The notes beneath the pieces are model-generated. The model did no database searches and was not told the DNA's origin. It worked only from the letters and a program-made list of their open reading frames with translations. The position numbers were made by a program, and so were the translations under genes. Source: Candidatus Desulforudis audaxviator MP104C (GTDB taxonomy: Bacteria; Bacillota; Desulfotomaculia; Desulfotomaculales; Desulforudaceae). Taken from it: a stretch of DNA of 64,000 nt. This document shows, one piece after another, positions 33,682-41,910 of this stretch. Within the stretch, counting starts at the first letter, position 1. Every line of letters starts with the position of its first letter. Where the stretch lies: assembly GCF_000018425.1 (NCBI RefSeq), contig NC_010424.1:62001-126000 (forward strand). Direction: 5' to 3'.

Positions 33682-36600
33682 ATGCCAGATAAAATCGGAT
33701 CGGTAATGGTAGTTGGCGGTGGTATCGCCGGCGTACAGGCTTCACTAGACCTGGCGGAAGCCGGATACTACGTGTACCTGGTCGAGGCCTCCACGGCCAT
33801 CGGCGGCACCATGGCCCAACTGGACAAGACTTTCCCCACCAACGACTGTTCGATGTGTATCCTGTCGCCGAAGCTCGTGGAGTGCGACCGGCATCCGAAC
33901 ATCGAGATCATTACCCTGGCCAACCTGATTGATCTGCAAGGTGAGGCCGGGAACTTCAAAGCGACGGTATTCCAGAAACCGCGTTACGTGGATGCCGACA
34001 AGTGCGTCGCTTGCGGCGACTGTGCCGCTAAGTGTCCGGTCAAGGTTTCGGACGAATTCAACGAGGGACTGGAGATCCGGAAGATCATCGCCAACAAGTA
34101 CCCGCAAGCGGTCCCGAACACCTACGCGATCACCCATCCCGAAAAGTGCCTGTACCTGACCAAGGGCGTGCAGACCGGCAAGCCGGTGTGTCTGCTCTGC
34201 CAGAAGGCGTGCGGCAAGGACGCCATCAACTGGGAGGACAAAGAGAAGACCTTCTCCCTCGACGTTGGTGCCGTCATTCTCGCCCCCGGTTTCGACGAGT
34301 TCGACCCCAAGACCATCAAGACCCTGGGTTACGGGACCCTGAAAAACGTGGTCACCAGCATCGAGTTTGAACGTATCCTCAGCGCCTCGGGTCCCTTCCA
34401 GGGCCACGTGGTCCGTCCCTCGGACCACCAGGAGGCGAAGAAGGTCGCCTGGATCCAGTGCGTGGGTTCGCGCGACCGGAGCATCGGCTGCAGCTACTGT
34501 TCTTCGGTGTGCTGCACCTACGCCATCAAGGAAGCCATGATCGCCAAGGAACACGGGGAAATGGACGCCACCATCTTCTTCATGGATATGCGCACCTACG
34601 GCAAGGGCTTTGAGGCCTACTACAACCGCGCCCAGGAAGAGACGGGCATCCGTTTCATCCGTTCCCGCAGCTTTGAACTCGGGCCCGGCAGTTCGGAGCA
34701 CACGGTCAAGATCCGGTACAGCGATGAGGGCGGCGAGATCAAACACGAGGAATTCGACATCGTCGTGTTGTCGGTCGGCCTGCGGCCTTCCTCAAAGGCG
34801 ATGGAGACGGCCAAGAGGATCGGTGTGGACCTGAACCAGCACGGTTTCGCGGCGACCACGACCAGCGCACCGGTGGAGACTTCCCGGCCGGGTGTGTTCG
34901 TGTGCGGTACCTTCCACGGCCCGATGGACATTCCGACCGCGGTCATGCAGGCCAGCGCGGCGGCCTCCGGTGCGGGCACCCTGCTCGCCGAAGCCCGGGG
35001 CACCCTGGTCAAGTCCGAGGAGCCCGTGGCCGAGATGGACGTGAGCGGACAGGAGCCGCGGATCGGCGTGTTCGTCTGCCACTGCGGTATCAACATCGGC
35101 TCGACCGTGGACGTTCCGTCGGTGGTGGAGTACATCAAGAACGCCCCGAACGTGGTGTACGCGGAAGAGAACCTATACTCCTGTTCATCCGACACCCAGG
35201 ACAAGATCAAGGAGATAATCCTGGAGCACAAACTGAACCGTGTGGTGGTCGCGTCCTGCACCCCGCGGACGCACGAGCCCCTGTTCCGGGCCACCTGCGC
35301 CTCGGCGGGCCTGAACCCCTTCCTGTTTGAAATGGGCAACATCCGTGAGCACTGCTCCTGGGTGCACATGAAAGACAAGGAAGCGGCCACGGCTAAGGCC
35401 AAGGAAATCGTGAACCGGGCGGTGGCCAAGGCCCGCCTGCTGGAGCCCCTGCAGACGGTGACCATCGGGGTCAACAAGGACGCGCTGGTCATCGGCGGCG
35501 GTATCGCCGGAATGAACGCCGCGCTGGACCTCGCCAACCAAGGCTTCAAGGTGAGCCTGGTGGAGAAGAGCGACCAGTTGGGCGGTATGGCCCGGCGGAT
35601 CCACGTGAACCTGGAAGGCATGGATGTCGGCGCCTACCTGGACGGCCTGATCGGCGCCGTTAACGCGAACCCGAACATCACCGTGTACACCGGGGCCAAG
35701 ATTACGGACGTGTCCGGTTACGTCGGGAACTTCATCACCACCATCGACGTGGGCGGCCAGCCCAAGGACATCGAGCACGGCGCGGTGATCATCGCCATCG
35801 GCGGCAAGGAACTGAAGCCGTCCGAGTACTTGTACGGCCAGGACGACCGCGTGCTCACCGGCCTCGAACTGGAAGCTGAACTGGTGAAGGGCACGGACCG
35901 GGCAAAGCGGGCCAAGAACTTCGTGATGATCAACTGCGTCGGTTCCCGTGAGCCGGACCGCGTGTACTGCAGCCGGATCTGCTGCAGCGAGTCGGTGAAA
36001 AACGCCCTCAAGGCGAAGGCCCTCAATCCCGACGCCAGCGTGTACGTACTGTACCGCGACATGCGCACCTACAGCTTCAAGGAGGATTACTACGAAGAGG
36101 CCCGGCGCAAGGGCGTGATCTTCCTGCGCTACGACCCGGCCGGCAAGCCGGTGGTGTCCAACGCGGGCGGCAATCTCACGGTGACCGTGACCGACCCGAT
36201 CCTCGGCGAGACCTTCGTGATCGACGCCGACCTGGTGGGGCTGGCGGCGGCCACCCTGCCGCCGGACGATTCCAGGGACATCGGTCAACTCTACAAGGTC
36301 TGTGGCGACTATGACGGCGGGTTCTTCCTGGAAGCGCACATGAAGCTGCGCCCGGTGGACTTCGCCACCGACGGTGTGTTCGTGGCCGGCCTGGCGCACG
36401 GACCGAAATTCATCGAGGAAAGCATCGCCCAGGCCCGGGCGGCGGCGGCGCGTGCGGCGACCGTCCTGACCAAGGACCTGCTGGTTGGCGGCGGCGCGGT
36501 GGCCAAGGTGGACAAGGACAAGTGTTCCGGCTGCCGGATCTGCGTCACGGTCTGCCCGTACAGCGCGATCTCCTTCCTGGAGGCGCAAAACGTGGCCGAG

Positions 36601-36723
36601 GTGAACGAAGTGCTGTGCAAGGGCTGCGGCACCTGCGCGGCGGCCTGCCCGTCGCACGCCGCGGAGCACCAGGGCTTCAAGGACGAGCAGCTCTTCGCGG
36701 AAATCGAGGCTTTCCTGGTATAA
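33682..36723 (+). CDS. Double-length HdrA-like flavin/iron-sulfur protein
   Basis: The 1013-residue protein contains two HdrA-type halves. Each has an FAD-binding GGGIAG loop (about residues 11-16 and 606-611) and a CxxCCS-like cysteine cluster (CSYCSSVCC and CSRICCSES). A ferredoxin CVACGDCAAKCP lies near 108-119, and two 4Fe-4S sites close the protein (CSGCRICVTVCP, CKGCGTCAAACP, about 947-990). HdrA is the bifurcating flavoprotein of heterodisulfide-reductase complexes; QmoA/QmoB are relatives. The HdrD-like gene follows at about 70 bases. Confidence 0.9.
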   Translation: MPDKIGSVMVVGGGIAGVQASLDLAEAGYYVYLVEASTAIGGTMAQLDKTFPTNDCSMCILSPKLVECDRHPNIEIITLANLIDLQGEAGNFKATVFQKPRYVDADKCVACGDCAAKCPVKVSDEFNEGLEIRKIIANKYPQAVPNTYAITHPEKCLYLTKGVQTGKPVCLLCQKACGKDAINWEDKEKTFSLDVGAVILAPGFDEFDPKTIKTLGYGTLKNVVTSIEFERILSASGPFQGHVVRPSDHQEAKKVAWIQCVGSRDRSIGCSYCSSVCCTYAIKEAMIAKEHGEMDATIFFMDMRTYGKGFEAYYNRAQEETGIRFIRSRSFELGPGSSEHTVKIRYSDEGGEIKHEEFDIVVLSVGLRPSSKAMETAKRIGVDLNQHGFAATTTSAPVETSRPGVFVCGTFHGPMDIPTAVMQASAAASGAGTLLAEARGTLVKSEEPVAEMDVSGQEPRIGVFVCHCGINIGSTVDVPSVVEYIKNAPNVVYAEENLYSCSSDTQDKIKEIILEHKLNRVVVASCTPRTHEPLFRATCASAGLNPFLFEMGNIREHCSWVHMKDKEAATAKAKEIVNRAVAKARLLEPLQTVTIGVNKDALVIGGGIAGMNAALDLANQGFKVSLVEKSDQLGGMARRIHVNLEGMDVGAYLDGLIGAVNANPNITVYTGAKITDVSGYVGNFITTIDVGGQPKDIEHGAVIIAIGGKELKPSEYLYGQDDRVLTGLELEAELVKGTDRAKRAKNFVMINCVGSREPDRVYCSRICCSESVKNALKAKALNPDASVYVLYRDMRTYSFKEDYYEEARRKGVIFLRYDPAGKPVVSNAGGNLTVTVTDPILGETFVIDADLVGLAAATLPPDDSRDIGQLYKVCGDYDGGFFLEAHMKLRPVDFATDGVFVAGLAHGPKFIEESIAQARAAAARAATVLTKDLLVGGGAVAKVDKDKCSGCRICVTVCPYSAISFLEAQNVAEVNEVLCKGCGTCAAACPSHAAEHQGFKDEQLFAEIEAFLV

Positions 36724-36793
36724 AGTAAGGCCATTCCGGGCTGCGCGGCCCGCGGTCCGGGACGTGGGTTTCAAATTCGGTTGGTGGAGGGAT

Positions 36794-38074
36794 ATGTTCA
36801 TAATGGAAGCCAAAAAGCTGAGTGAAGTGAGAGACCCCAATTTCAGGGACGAAATATCCCAAAAGATGTGCTTTCACACCGAGGAAGGCAAGTTCGACCT
36901 GAACTACTGCCTGGCTTGCGGTACCTGTGCGGCGGCGTGCTACTTCACCGATCTGGTGGAGAACCACGACCCGCGCAAGTTCATGCGCAAGGTCGCCCTC
37001 GGGCTGAAGGACGAAGTGCTGAACGACAGGTTCGTCTGGCTGTGCAACATGTGCGGCCGGTGCACCATGCACTGCCCCGGCAAAGTGCCGCTGCCGGCTG
37101 TGGTGCGCACGGTACGCGGGCAGTTCGGCCTGACCGCCCCCGGGCGGCTCCAGGAAGTGGCCGACCTGCATATGCGAGTCGGGAACCAGATGGAGATCAC
37201 CGAAGAGGAGTTCATGGAGACCATCGAGTGGATGCAGGAGGAACTCCAGGAAGAGTTCGGCGACTCGAGCCTGACCATTCCGGTCAACGTGGAGGGCGCC
37301 GAGATCCTGTTCCTCCCGCACCCGCGCGAGATCAAGTACTACCCGGAGGACATCAAGAGCTGGACCAAGATCTTCTGGAACGCCAAGGAGAGTTGGACGT
37401 TATCCTCCAAGGCCTTCGACGTCACCAACTTCGGGCTGTTCAACGGCCGGGACGACGAGGCCAAGAAGATCATGGACTTTGTGGTGGACGAGATGAGAAG
37501 GCTCGGCGTGAAGCGCTGCGTCATGACCGAATGCGGCCACGGGTACTGGGCCTTTGTGTGGGGCAAGAAGGTCTGGTACAAGGAAGGCGAGGTGCCTTGG
37601 GAGTTCGAGCACATGGTGGGTTGGATGGCCAACCTGATCAAGACCGGCAAGATTAAGGTCGATAAGACCAAGAACCCCTACGTGGTCACCATTCACGACC
37701 CGTGCAACACGGTGCGCAAGGGCGGTCTTATCGAAGAGGGCCGGTACATTTTAGAGAACGTGGCCGAGAAGTTCGTGGACATGTGGCCGAACCGGGAGTA
37801 CAACTACTGCTGCGGCGGTGGTGCCGGCGCTCTGCCGATGGGCACCGTGGTGAAAAAAGAGCGGATGGCCAAGGGTAAGCTTAAAGCCGACCAGATGATG
37901 GCCACCGGCGCCGAGATCTGCTGCGCGCCCTGCCACAACTGCTACGACCAGCTGAACGACATCAATAAAGAATACAACCTCGGAATGAAGATCAAGCACC
38001 TGCATCACCTGGTGGAGCACGCCCTGATCTGGCCCGAGGACGGACCCCGGCCGAAGCAGGAAGAAGAGGAGTAA
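36794..38074 (+). CDS. HdrD-like iron-sulfur protein with CCG domains
   Basis: The 426-residue protein has two N-terminal 4Fe-4S sites (CLACGTCAAAC, about residues 39-49; CNMCGRCTMHC, about 84-94) and two CCG-type domains in the C-terminal half (CVMTECGHG; CCGGGAGALP near 338). This is the HdrC+HdrB (HdrD) layout, which reduces disulfides or passes electrons to quinone partners. It forms a pair with the upstream double HdrA. The start is uncertain between ATG 36794 and ATG 36803. Confidence 0.88.
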   Translation: MFIMEAKKLSEVRDPNFRDEISQKMCFHTEEGKFDLNYCLACGTCAAACYFTDLVENHDPRKFMRKVALGLKDEVLNDRFVWLCNMCGRCTMHCPGKVPLPAVVRTVRGQFGLTAPGRLQEVADLHMRVGNQMEITEEEFMETIEWMQEELQEEFGDSSLTIPVNVEGAEILFLPHPREIKYYPEDIKSWTKIFWNAKESWTLSSKAFDVTNFGLFNGRDDEAKKIMDFVVDEMRRLGVKRCVMTECGHGYWAFVWGKKVWYKEGEVPWEFEHMVGWMANLIKTGKIKVDKTKNPYVVTIHDPCNTVRKGGLIEEGRYILENVAEKFVDMWPNREYNYCCGGGAGALPMGTVVKKERMAKGKLKADQMMATGAEICCAPCHNCYDQLNDINKEYNLGMKIKHLHHLVEHALIWPEDGPRPKQEEEE

Positions 38075-38112
38075 CTTCTCCTGTCCGCCGAAGGGCGGGT
38101 CCTGAAGAGCGT

Positions 38113-38146
38113 AACCGTGGGGGCGTGCCGCCCCCACGGTTTCTCG
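38113..38146 (+). terminator. Strong hairpin after the HdrD-like gene
   Basis: AACCGTGGGGGCG and CGCCCCCACGGTT pair perfectly (13 bp, 3-base loop), followed by TCTCGTT. The T-tract is poor but the stem is very stable and ends the hdrA operon. Confidence 0.75.
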
Positions 38147-38164
38147 TTACGGTGGAACCGCCAT

Positions 38165-38238
38165 GTGAGAGGTGGGAAAGTCACGGAGTGGTATGACCAC
38201 TTGGTCGGGTTTCTTTCTCACCTCACACCTCTCATTTG
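38165..38238. repeat. Inverted pair of heptamer-type repeats
   Basis: GTGAGAG-GTGGGAA (38165-38178) reads on the plus strand, and on the minus strand GTGTGAG-GTGAGAA lies at about 38217-38230. TGAGAGGTG (38166-38174) and CACCTCTCA (38226-38234) are exact inverted copies. The sequence is akin to the repeat at 22576-22610. Confidence 0.6.
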
Positions 38239-38323
38239 CGCCGGCGGTCTCTACCGGCTATTGCCGCGAGTGGGGAAATAACCGGGTGGTGTGATTGGTA
38301 TCCCACCCACTAAGGAGAAAAGG

Positions 38324-38546
38324 CATGCCGCTCCGACTGCTACAGCACAACGCCGCCTACCTCATGCTGTTCATCGCCCCCCTGACCTGGGGGGGGGGTG
38401 CTTTTGTGGCCGCCGGTCACCTGCAAGTCTCCGGCCGGCGCTCCGCAGGCCGGCCGGGTTCCGGAGCCGGTGCCCATTTCTTTCCCTGGACCCGACAAAC
38501 GGGTATAATGGACAAAACCGGCGCGGGATGGGGGAAAGCGCGATGA
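38324..38546 (+). pseudogene. Remnant resembling the N-terminus of an EamA/DMT transporter
   Basis: ATG 38324 follows AAGGAGAAAAGGC and opens a 73-codon frame. Its first 35 residues (NAAYLMLFIAPLTWGGGAFVA) look like the first helix of an EamA permease. The remainder is Gly/Arg/Ala-rich and unlike a membrane protein. A run of ten G at 38389-38398 codes the Gly triplet and is prone to slippage. Only the start of the gene remains, so decay is likely. Confidence 0.4.
38504..38509 (+). promoter_or_regulatory. -10 box candidate of the folP operon
   Basis: TATAAT preceded by GGG lies 34 bases before the folP start. No good -35 hexamer is seen 16-18 bases upstream, so activation or an extended -10 may be used. 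Confidence 0.45.
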
Positions 38547-39733
38547 CACACCGGGTCTGGGTCCTGGAGGTAAACAGCCTGGGGGAAGCGAAAAGCGCAG
38601 TGGCCGGAGTCGGCGCGGATAAAACCGGGTGCGCCCTGATGGCACCCAAGGCGGTGCACCGCGTGCTCCGCATCACCGGCTTAACCCCGGTTCAGGCGAA
38701 CATTATCAAGCAGGAAATGCTGGCCTGCGGCGGCGAGGCCGCCGTCGCCCGGGGGACGATAAACCACTCGGTGGCCGAAACCGACGCGCTGCTGATGGGC
38801 ACCTCAAAACAGTTCGGCGCTTTCCTGAAAAAACTGCGCATGCAGCCGTTCGGCCTGGCCGCTCTGGCCGACAAGATTGAGCGGGTGCTGGACAACTATG
38901 AGACCAAGCCCCGCGGGCTGGACTGCCGGGGAAAGTCCCTGCCGCTGGGGGAACGCACCCTGGTGATGGGCATTCTAAACGTCACCCCGGACTCTTTTTC
39001 GGACGGGGGTGCATACCTGGACCCGGAGGCGGCGCTCGAACGGGCCCGGGAAATGGCGGGGCACGGCGCCGATCTGATCGACCTCGGTGGTGAATCCACC
39101 CGGCCCGGCGCCGAGCCGGTCGGCGTGGAGGAGGAGCTTTCCCGGGTGATGGCGGTTCTGCCGCGGCTGACCCGGGAACTGGATATTCCCGTATCCGTCG
39201 ACACCAGCAAAACCCCGGTGGCCCGCGCGGCGCTGGAGGCCGGCGCGCACCTGGTGAACGACCAGTGGGCGCTCGCGGACGAAGGGATGGCGGAACTCGT
39301 GGCCCGCTACCGCGTACCGGTGGTCCTGATGCACAACCAGCGCGGGACCGAATACCGGGACCTGGTGGGCGACATCACCGCGTACTTTGAGGAACGCCTA
39401 GAGAAGGCGAAGCGGGCCGGAATTGCGCCCGGCCAGATCATCCTCGACCCAGGTTTCGGCTTCGGGAAAACACCGGTGCAGAATCTGACCGTACTGCGCC
39501 GCCTGCGGGAATTCACCGGTTTAGGGTTCCCGCTCTTGATCGGCACCTCCCGCAAATCCACCATCGGCAAGGTACTGGACCTTCCGGTTGGTGAGCGCCT
39601 GGAGGGTACGGCGGCCACGGTGGCTGTGGGCATCTGCCGGGGGGCGGACATCGTGCGGGTGCACGACGTGCGGGAGATGGTCCGGGTCGCCAGGATGACC
39701 GACGCCATTGTCCGGGGAGGCGGGGACCAATGA
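38543..39733 (+). CDS. folP: Dihydropteroate synthase with N-terminal extension
   Basis: DHPS joins p-aminobenzoate to dihydropterin pyrophosphate. In the 396-residue protein the catalytic TIM barrel starts at MGILNVTPDSFSDGG (about residue 142) and includes DLGGESTRPGA and LDPGFGFGKT. About 125 residues precede the barrel, a feature of some clostridial DHPS proteins with no known role. The start ATG 38543 follows GGGGGAAAG. folB starts within its stop codon. Confidence 0.95.
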   Translation: MTHRVWVLEVNSLGEAKSAVAGVGADKTGCALMAPKAVHRVLRITGLTPVQANIIKQEMLACGGEAAVARGTINHSVAETDALLMGTSKQFGAFLKKLRMQPFGLAALADKIERVLDNYETKPRGLDCRGKSLPLGERTLVMGILNVTPDSFSDGGAYLDPEAALERAREMAGHGADLIDLGGESTRPGAEPVGVEEELSRVMAVLPRLTRELDIPVSVDTSKTPVARAALEAGAHLVNDQWALADEGMAELVARYRVPVVLMHNQRGTEYRDLVGDITAYFEERLEKAKRAGIAPGQIILDPGFGFGKTPVQNLTVLRRLREFTGLGFPLLIGTSRKSTIGKVLDLPVGERLEGTAATVAVGICRGADIVRVHDVREMVRVARMTDAIVRGGGDQ

Positions 39734-40101
39734 AAGACCGCATCATAATGGAGGGGCTTGAGTTCCACGGCTATCACGGGGTGCTGGATGCCGAACGGGA
39801 AATGGGTCAGCCCTTTCAGATCGACCTGGAACTGGTGCTGGACCTGGGACCGGCCGGCCGGGCCGACGACCTGGCCCGCACCGTGGACTACAGCGCGGTG
39901 TACACCGAGGTGAAAAAGACTTTTCAAGCCCGGCGGTACCGATTGCTCGAAGCGGTGGCCGAGGCCGTGGCGGCGGCGGTCCTGTCATCTTTTCCAGTCG
40001 ATGAAGTGCGGGTTCGGGTGCGCAAGCCCCACGCCCCGGTGCGGGGCCGGTTCAAGTACTTCGCGGTTGAAATCACCCGTCGCCGGGGAGGGACCGGATG
40101 A
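39730..40101 (+). CDS. folB: Dihydroneopterin aldolase
   Basis: The 123-residue protein has the FolB motifs LEFHGYHGVLDAERE (about residues 10-24, with the catalytic Tyr/Glu region) and DYSAVYTEV. It converts dihydroneopterin to hydroxymethyl-dihydropterin. It overlaps folP and folK by ATGA at both ends, so all three are coupled. Confidence 0.95.
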   Translation: MKDRIIMEGLEFHGYHGVLDAEREMGQPFQIDLELVLDLGPAGRADDLARTVDYSAVYTEVKKTFQARRYRLLEAVAEAVAAAVLSSFPVDEVRVRVRKPHAPVRGRFKYFAVEITRRRGGTG

Positions 40102-40607
40102 GTTCCACCATTGCGTACATCGGTCTGGGCAGCAACCGGGGAGACCGGCCGGCCAACCTGGAAAGGGCGGTCGGGGAACTGGCAGCGGTACCCGGGGTGG
40201 CGTTAAGGCGCCGGGCCCCGGTGTATGAGACCGCGCCCCTGGGGTACACGGATCAGGACTGGTTCCTGAATACCGTCGTGGAGATTGAGACTACCCTGTC
40301 ACCCCGGGAGCTTTTGACCCGGATACTGGAGATAGAAAGGCGGCTCGGCCGGGAACGCCGGGAGCGCTGGGGGCCCCGGATCATCGACCTGGACCTGCTC
40401 CTGTTCGGTGCGGAAACAATTACGGAGCCCGATCTTTCGGTGCCCCATCCCCGCCTGGCCGAACGGGCTTTTGCGGTGGTGCCGCTGGCGGACTTGAGCC
40501 CCGGGTTGGATCTCCCGGGCGGCGGCAAGGCTCGGGTGCTGGCGCTCCGGCTGGCCCGGGAGCAGCGGCTGCGCCGGTATGCCGGAAGTGTCGGCGGACC
40601 AGAGTAA
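40098..40607 (+). CDS. folK: HPPK: hydroxymethyl-dihydropterin pyrophosphokinase
   Basis: The 169-residue enzyme pyrophosphorylates the FolB product for FolP. It has YIGLGSNRGDR at the start, ETAPLGYTDQDWFLN, and the signature WGPRIIDLDLLLFG (about residues 93-106) with the Asp pair that binds magnesium. It is the last gene of the folP-folB-folK run. Confidence 0.96.
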   Translation: MSSTIAYIGLGSNRGDRPANLERAVGELAAVPGVALRRRAPVYETAPLGYTDQDWFLNTVVEIETTLSPRELLTRILEIERRLGRERRERWGPRIIDLDLLLFGAETITEPDLSVPHPRLAERAFAVVPLADLSPGLDLPGGGKARVLALRLAREQRLRRYAGSVGGPE

Positions 40608-40781
40608 GTGGTGGTGCACGCCGGTCCGGGCACAGGTGGATATTACCTTTTTCGAAGTCTAGGTGCCTTGGTCCATCAAGATGGTTTACTCTTTTGTCTC
40701 CCTGCCAATTCAAGTTGAAGCAGGATATGGCCGGTAGCCCTTTCGACGGTGCATCCGGTGTGTAGGGATGGAGGGGTGGGC

Positions 40782-41525
40782 GTGGCCGCCGCCAAAGAGA
40801 TTCAGGTACTGGCGCGGCTGATTCGGGAATCGGCCCGTACCCTGGCGCTTACCGGCGCCGGGATCAGCACGGCCAGCGGCATCCCCGATTTTCGCAGCCG
40901 CGGGGTTGGCCGCTGGGAGAAGGTTGACCCAATGGAAGTCTCGAGCGTCCAGGCTTTCCAGCGGGATCCCGCCGCCTTTTGGCGGTACAACCTGAAGTGG
41001 TGGCTGGAGTTCGCCGATGCCGAGCCCAACCCGGCGCACCACGTCCTGGCCACCTTGGAACGCCGGAAGCTGTTGCAGGGCGTGATCACCCAGAACGTCG
41101 ACGGCCTGCACGTGCGCGCCGGCTCACAGACCTGGGAGGTGCACGGGCACCTCCGGACCTGCCGCTGTCTGGGGTGCGGCGGACGGTACGAGTTCACTTT
41201 TCTGGTGGAACAGTTTCAAGCGGGAAAAAACCCACCCCGCTGCCCGTGCGGCGCACTGCTGCGGCCGGACGTGGTCCTGTTCGGGGACATGTTGGGAGAC
41301 GCTTTTGAACAGGCCGTCCAGGTCCTGCACGGCTGCCCGCTGCTCATCGTCGTTGGTTCCAGCCTGCAGGTTTACCCGGTGGCGGCGCTGCCGCGGTTGG
41401 CCCGGAGGCTTGTGATCATCAACCGGGATCCGACCCCGTGGGACGACCAGGCCGCCTTGATTCTCCGCGGCGACATCGTTCAGGTGTTTGAGAAACTGGC
41501 CGCAGAGCTGGGGTTTTCAGACTAG
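40782..41525 (+). CDS. NAD-dependent protein deacylase (sirtuin)
   Basis: The 247-residue sirtuin has GAGISTASGIPDFRS (about residues 22-36), QNVDGLH with the catalytic His in VHGHLRT, and a zinc ribbon (CRCLGC and CPCG, about 130-160). It removes acyl groups from lysines using NAD; acetyl-CoA synthetase is a common target in acetogenic or acetate-using bacteria. GTG 40782 is chosen because GGAGGGG precedes it. It stands alone between the folate and pantothenate operons. Confidence 0.93.
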   Translation: MAAAKEIQVLARLIRESARTLALTGAGISTASGIPDFRSRGVGRWEKVDPMEVSSVQAFQRDPAAFWRYNLKWWLEFADAEPNPAHHVLATLERRKLLQGVITQNVDGLHVRAGSQTWEVHGHLRTCRCLGCGGRYEFTFLVEQFQAGKNPPRCPCGALLRPDVVLFGDMLGDAFEQAVQVLHGCPLLIVVGSSLQVYPVAALPRLARRLVIINRDPTPWDDQAALILRGDIVQVFEKLAAELGFSD

Positions 41526-41693
41526 ACATCCCATTATCGTTTTTCGCCATTCGTCGTCGCGGCACCGCCCGCGAAAACCGCCCTCCCGCCGGTCAGTTCG
41601 TCTGATTCGACAATTCCGAGGGGCTGACCTTCCAGATGCATATTTTTCCCGCTCTTGCTCCACGAGAACCTGAAATACGACGGCCGAAAGACG
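41526..41693. other. Non-coding stretch upstream of the pantothenate leader
   Basis: No gene, repeat or hairpin with a T-tract is seen in these 168 bases. They form the first part of a 385-base gap whose second half holds the promoter and leader of the pantothenate operon. Confidence 0.5.
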
Positions 41694-41722
41694 TTGCCGC
41701 ACCGCAGGTCCCGTGCTACAAT
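41694..41722 (+). promoter_or_regulatory. Sigma-A-type promoter of the pantothenate operon
   Basis: TTGCCG (41694-41699), 17 bases, TACAAT (41717-41722). The transcript would begin near 41729, just before the bulged hairpin at 41739. Confidence 0.65.
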
Positions 41723-41738
41723 AACAATATGTTAACGG

Positions 41739-41761
41739 GTAGTATCCCAGGAGGGAACTAC
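41739..41761 (+). ncRNA. Candidate pan-motif leader hairpin
   Basis: GTAGT-A-TCCC (41739-41748), loop AGGA, GGGA-ACTAC (41753-41761) form a 9-bp stem with a bulged A on the 5' side. The pan RNA motif, found upstream of panBCD in Firmicutes and others, is a small hairpin with conserved bulged A residues. Position at the 5' end of a panBCD leader supports the call. Only one bulged A is clear here, so the match to the published consensus is uncertain. Confidence 0.45.
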
Positions 41762-41841
41762 ACCTGATCCTTTTTGACTCAAACAACTGAAGAGAGCGAT
41801 GGCCGCTTGGAGCCGTTCAGGACCGAGACGGTGGATTTATG

Positions 41842-41872
41842 AAAAATCCCACGGATCTGTCCGGGGGATTTT
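41842..41872 (+). terminator. Leader terminator/attenuator before the pantothenate operon
   Basis: AAAAATCCC and GGGATTTTT, with an inner CGGA/TCCG pair, form a stem followed by TACTTTC, 39 bases before the first start codon. Together with the upstream hairpin it makes a plausible attenuation leader. Confidence 0.65.
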
Positions 41873-41910
41873 TACTTTCAGGTGGCCGGTGAAGAGGAGA
41901 GAGAATAGTA

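Noticed and set aside
35185-36840. 551-codon minus-strand frame opposite hdrA
   Set aside because: High-GC shadow of a clearly coding plus-strand gene, no ribosome site, His/Gly/Val-rich composition.
41729-41910. T-box or other tRNA-sensing leader
   Set aside because: No T-box core sequence or specifier stem is visible, and the downstream genes are for pantothenate, not an amino acid.
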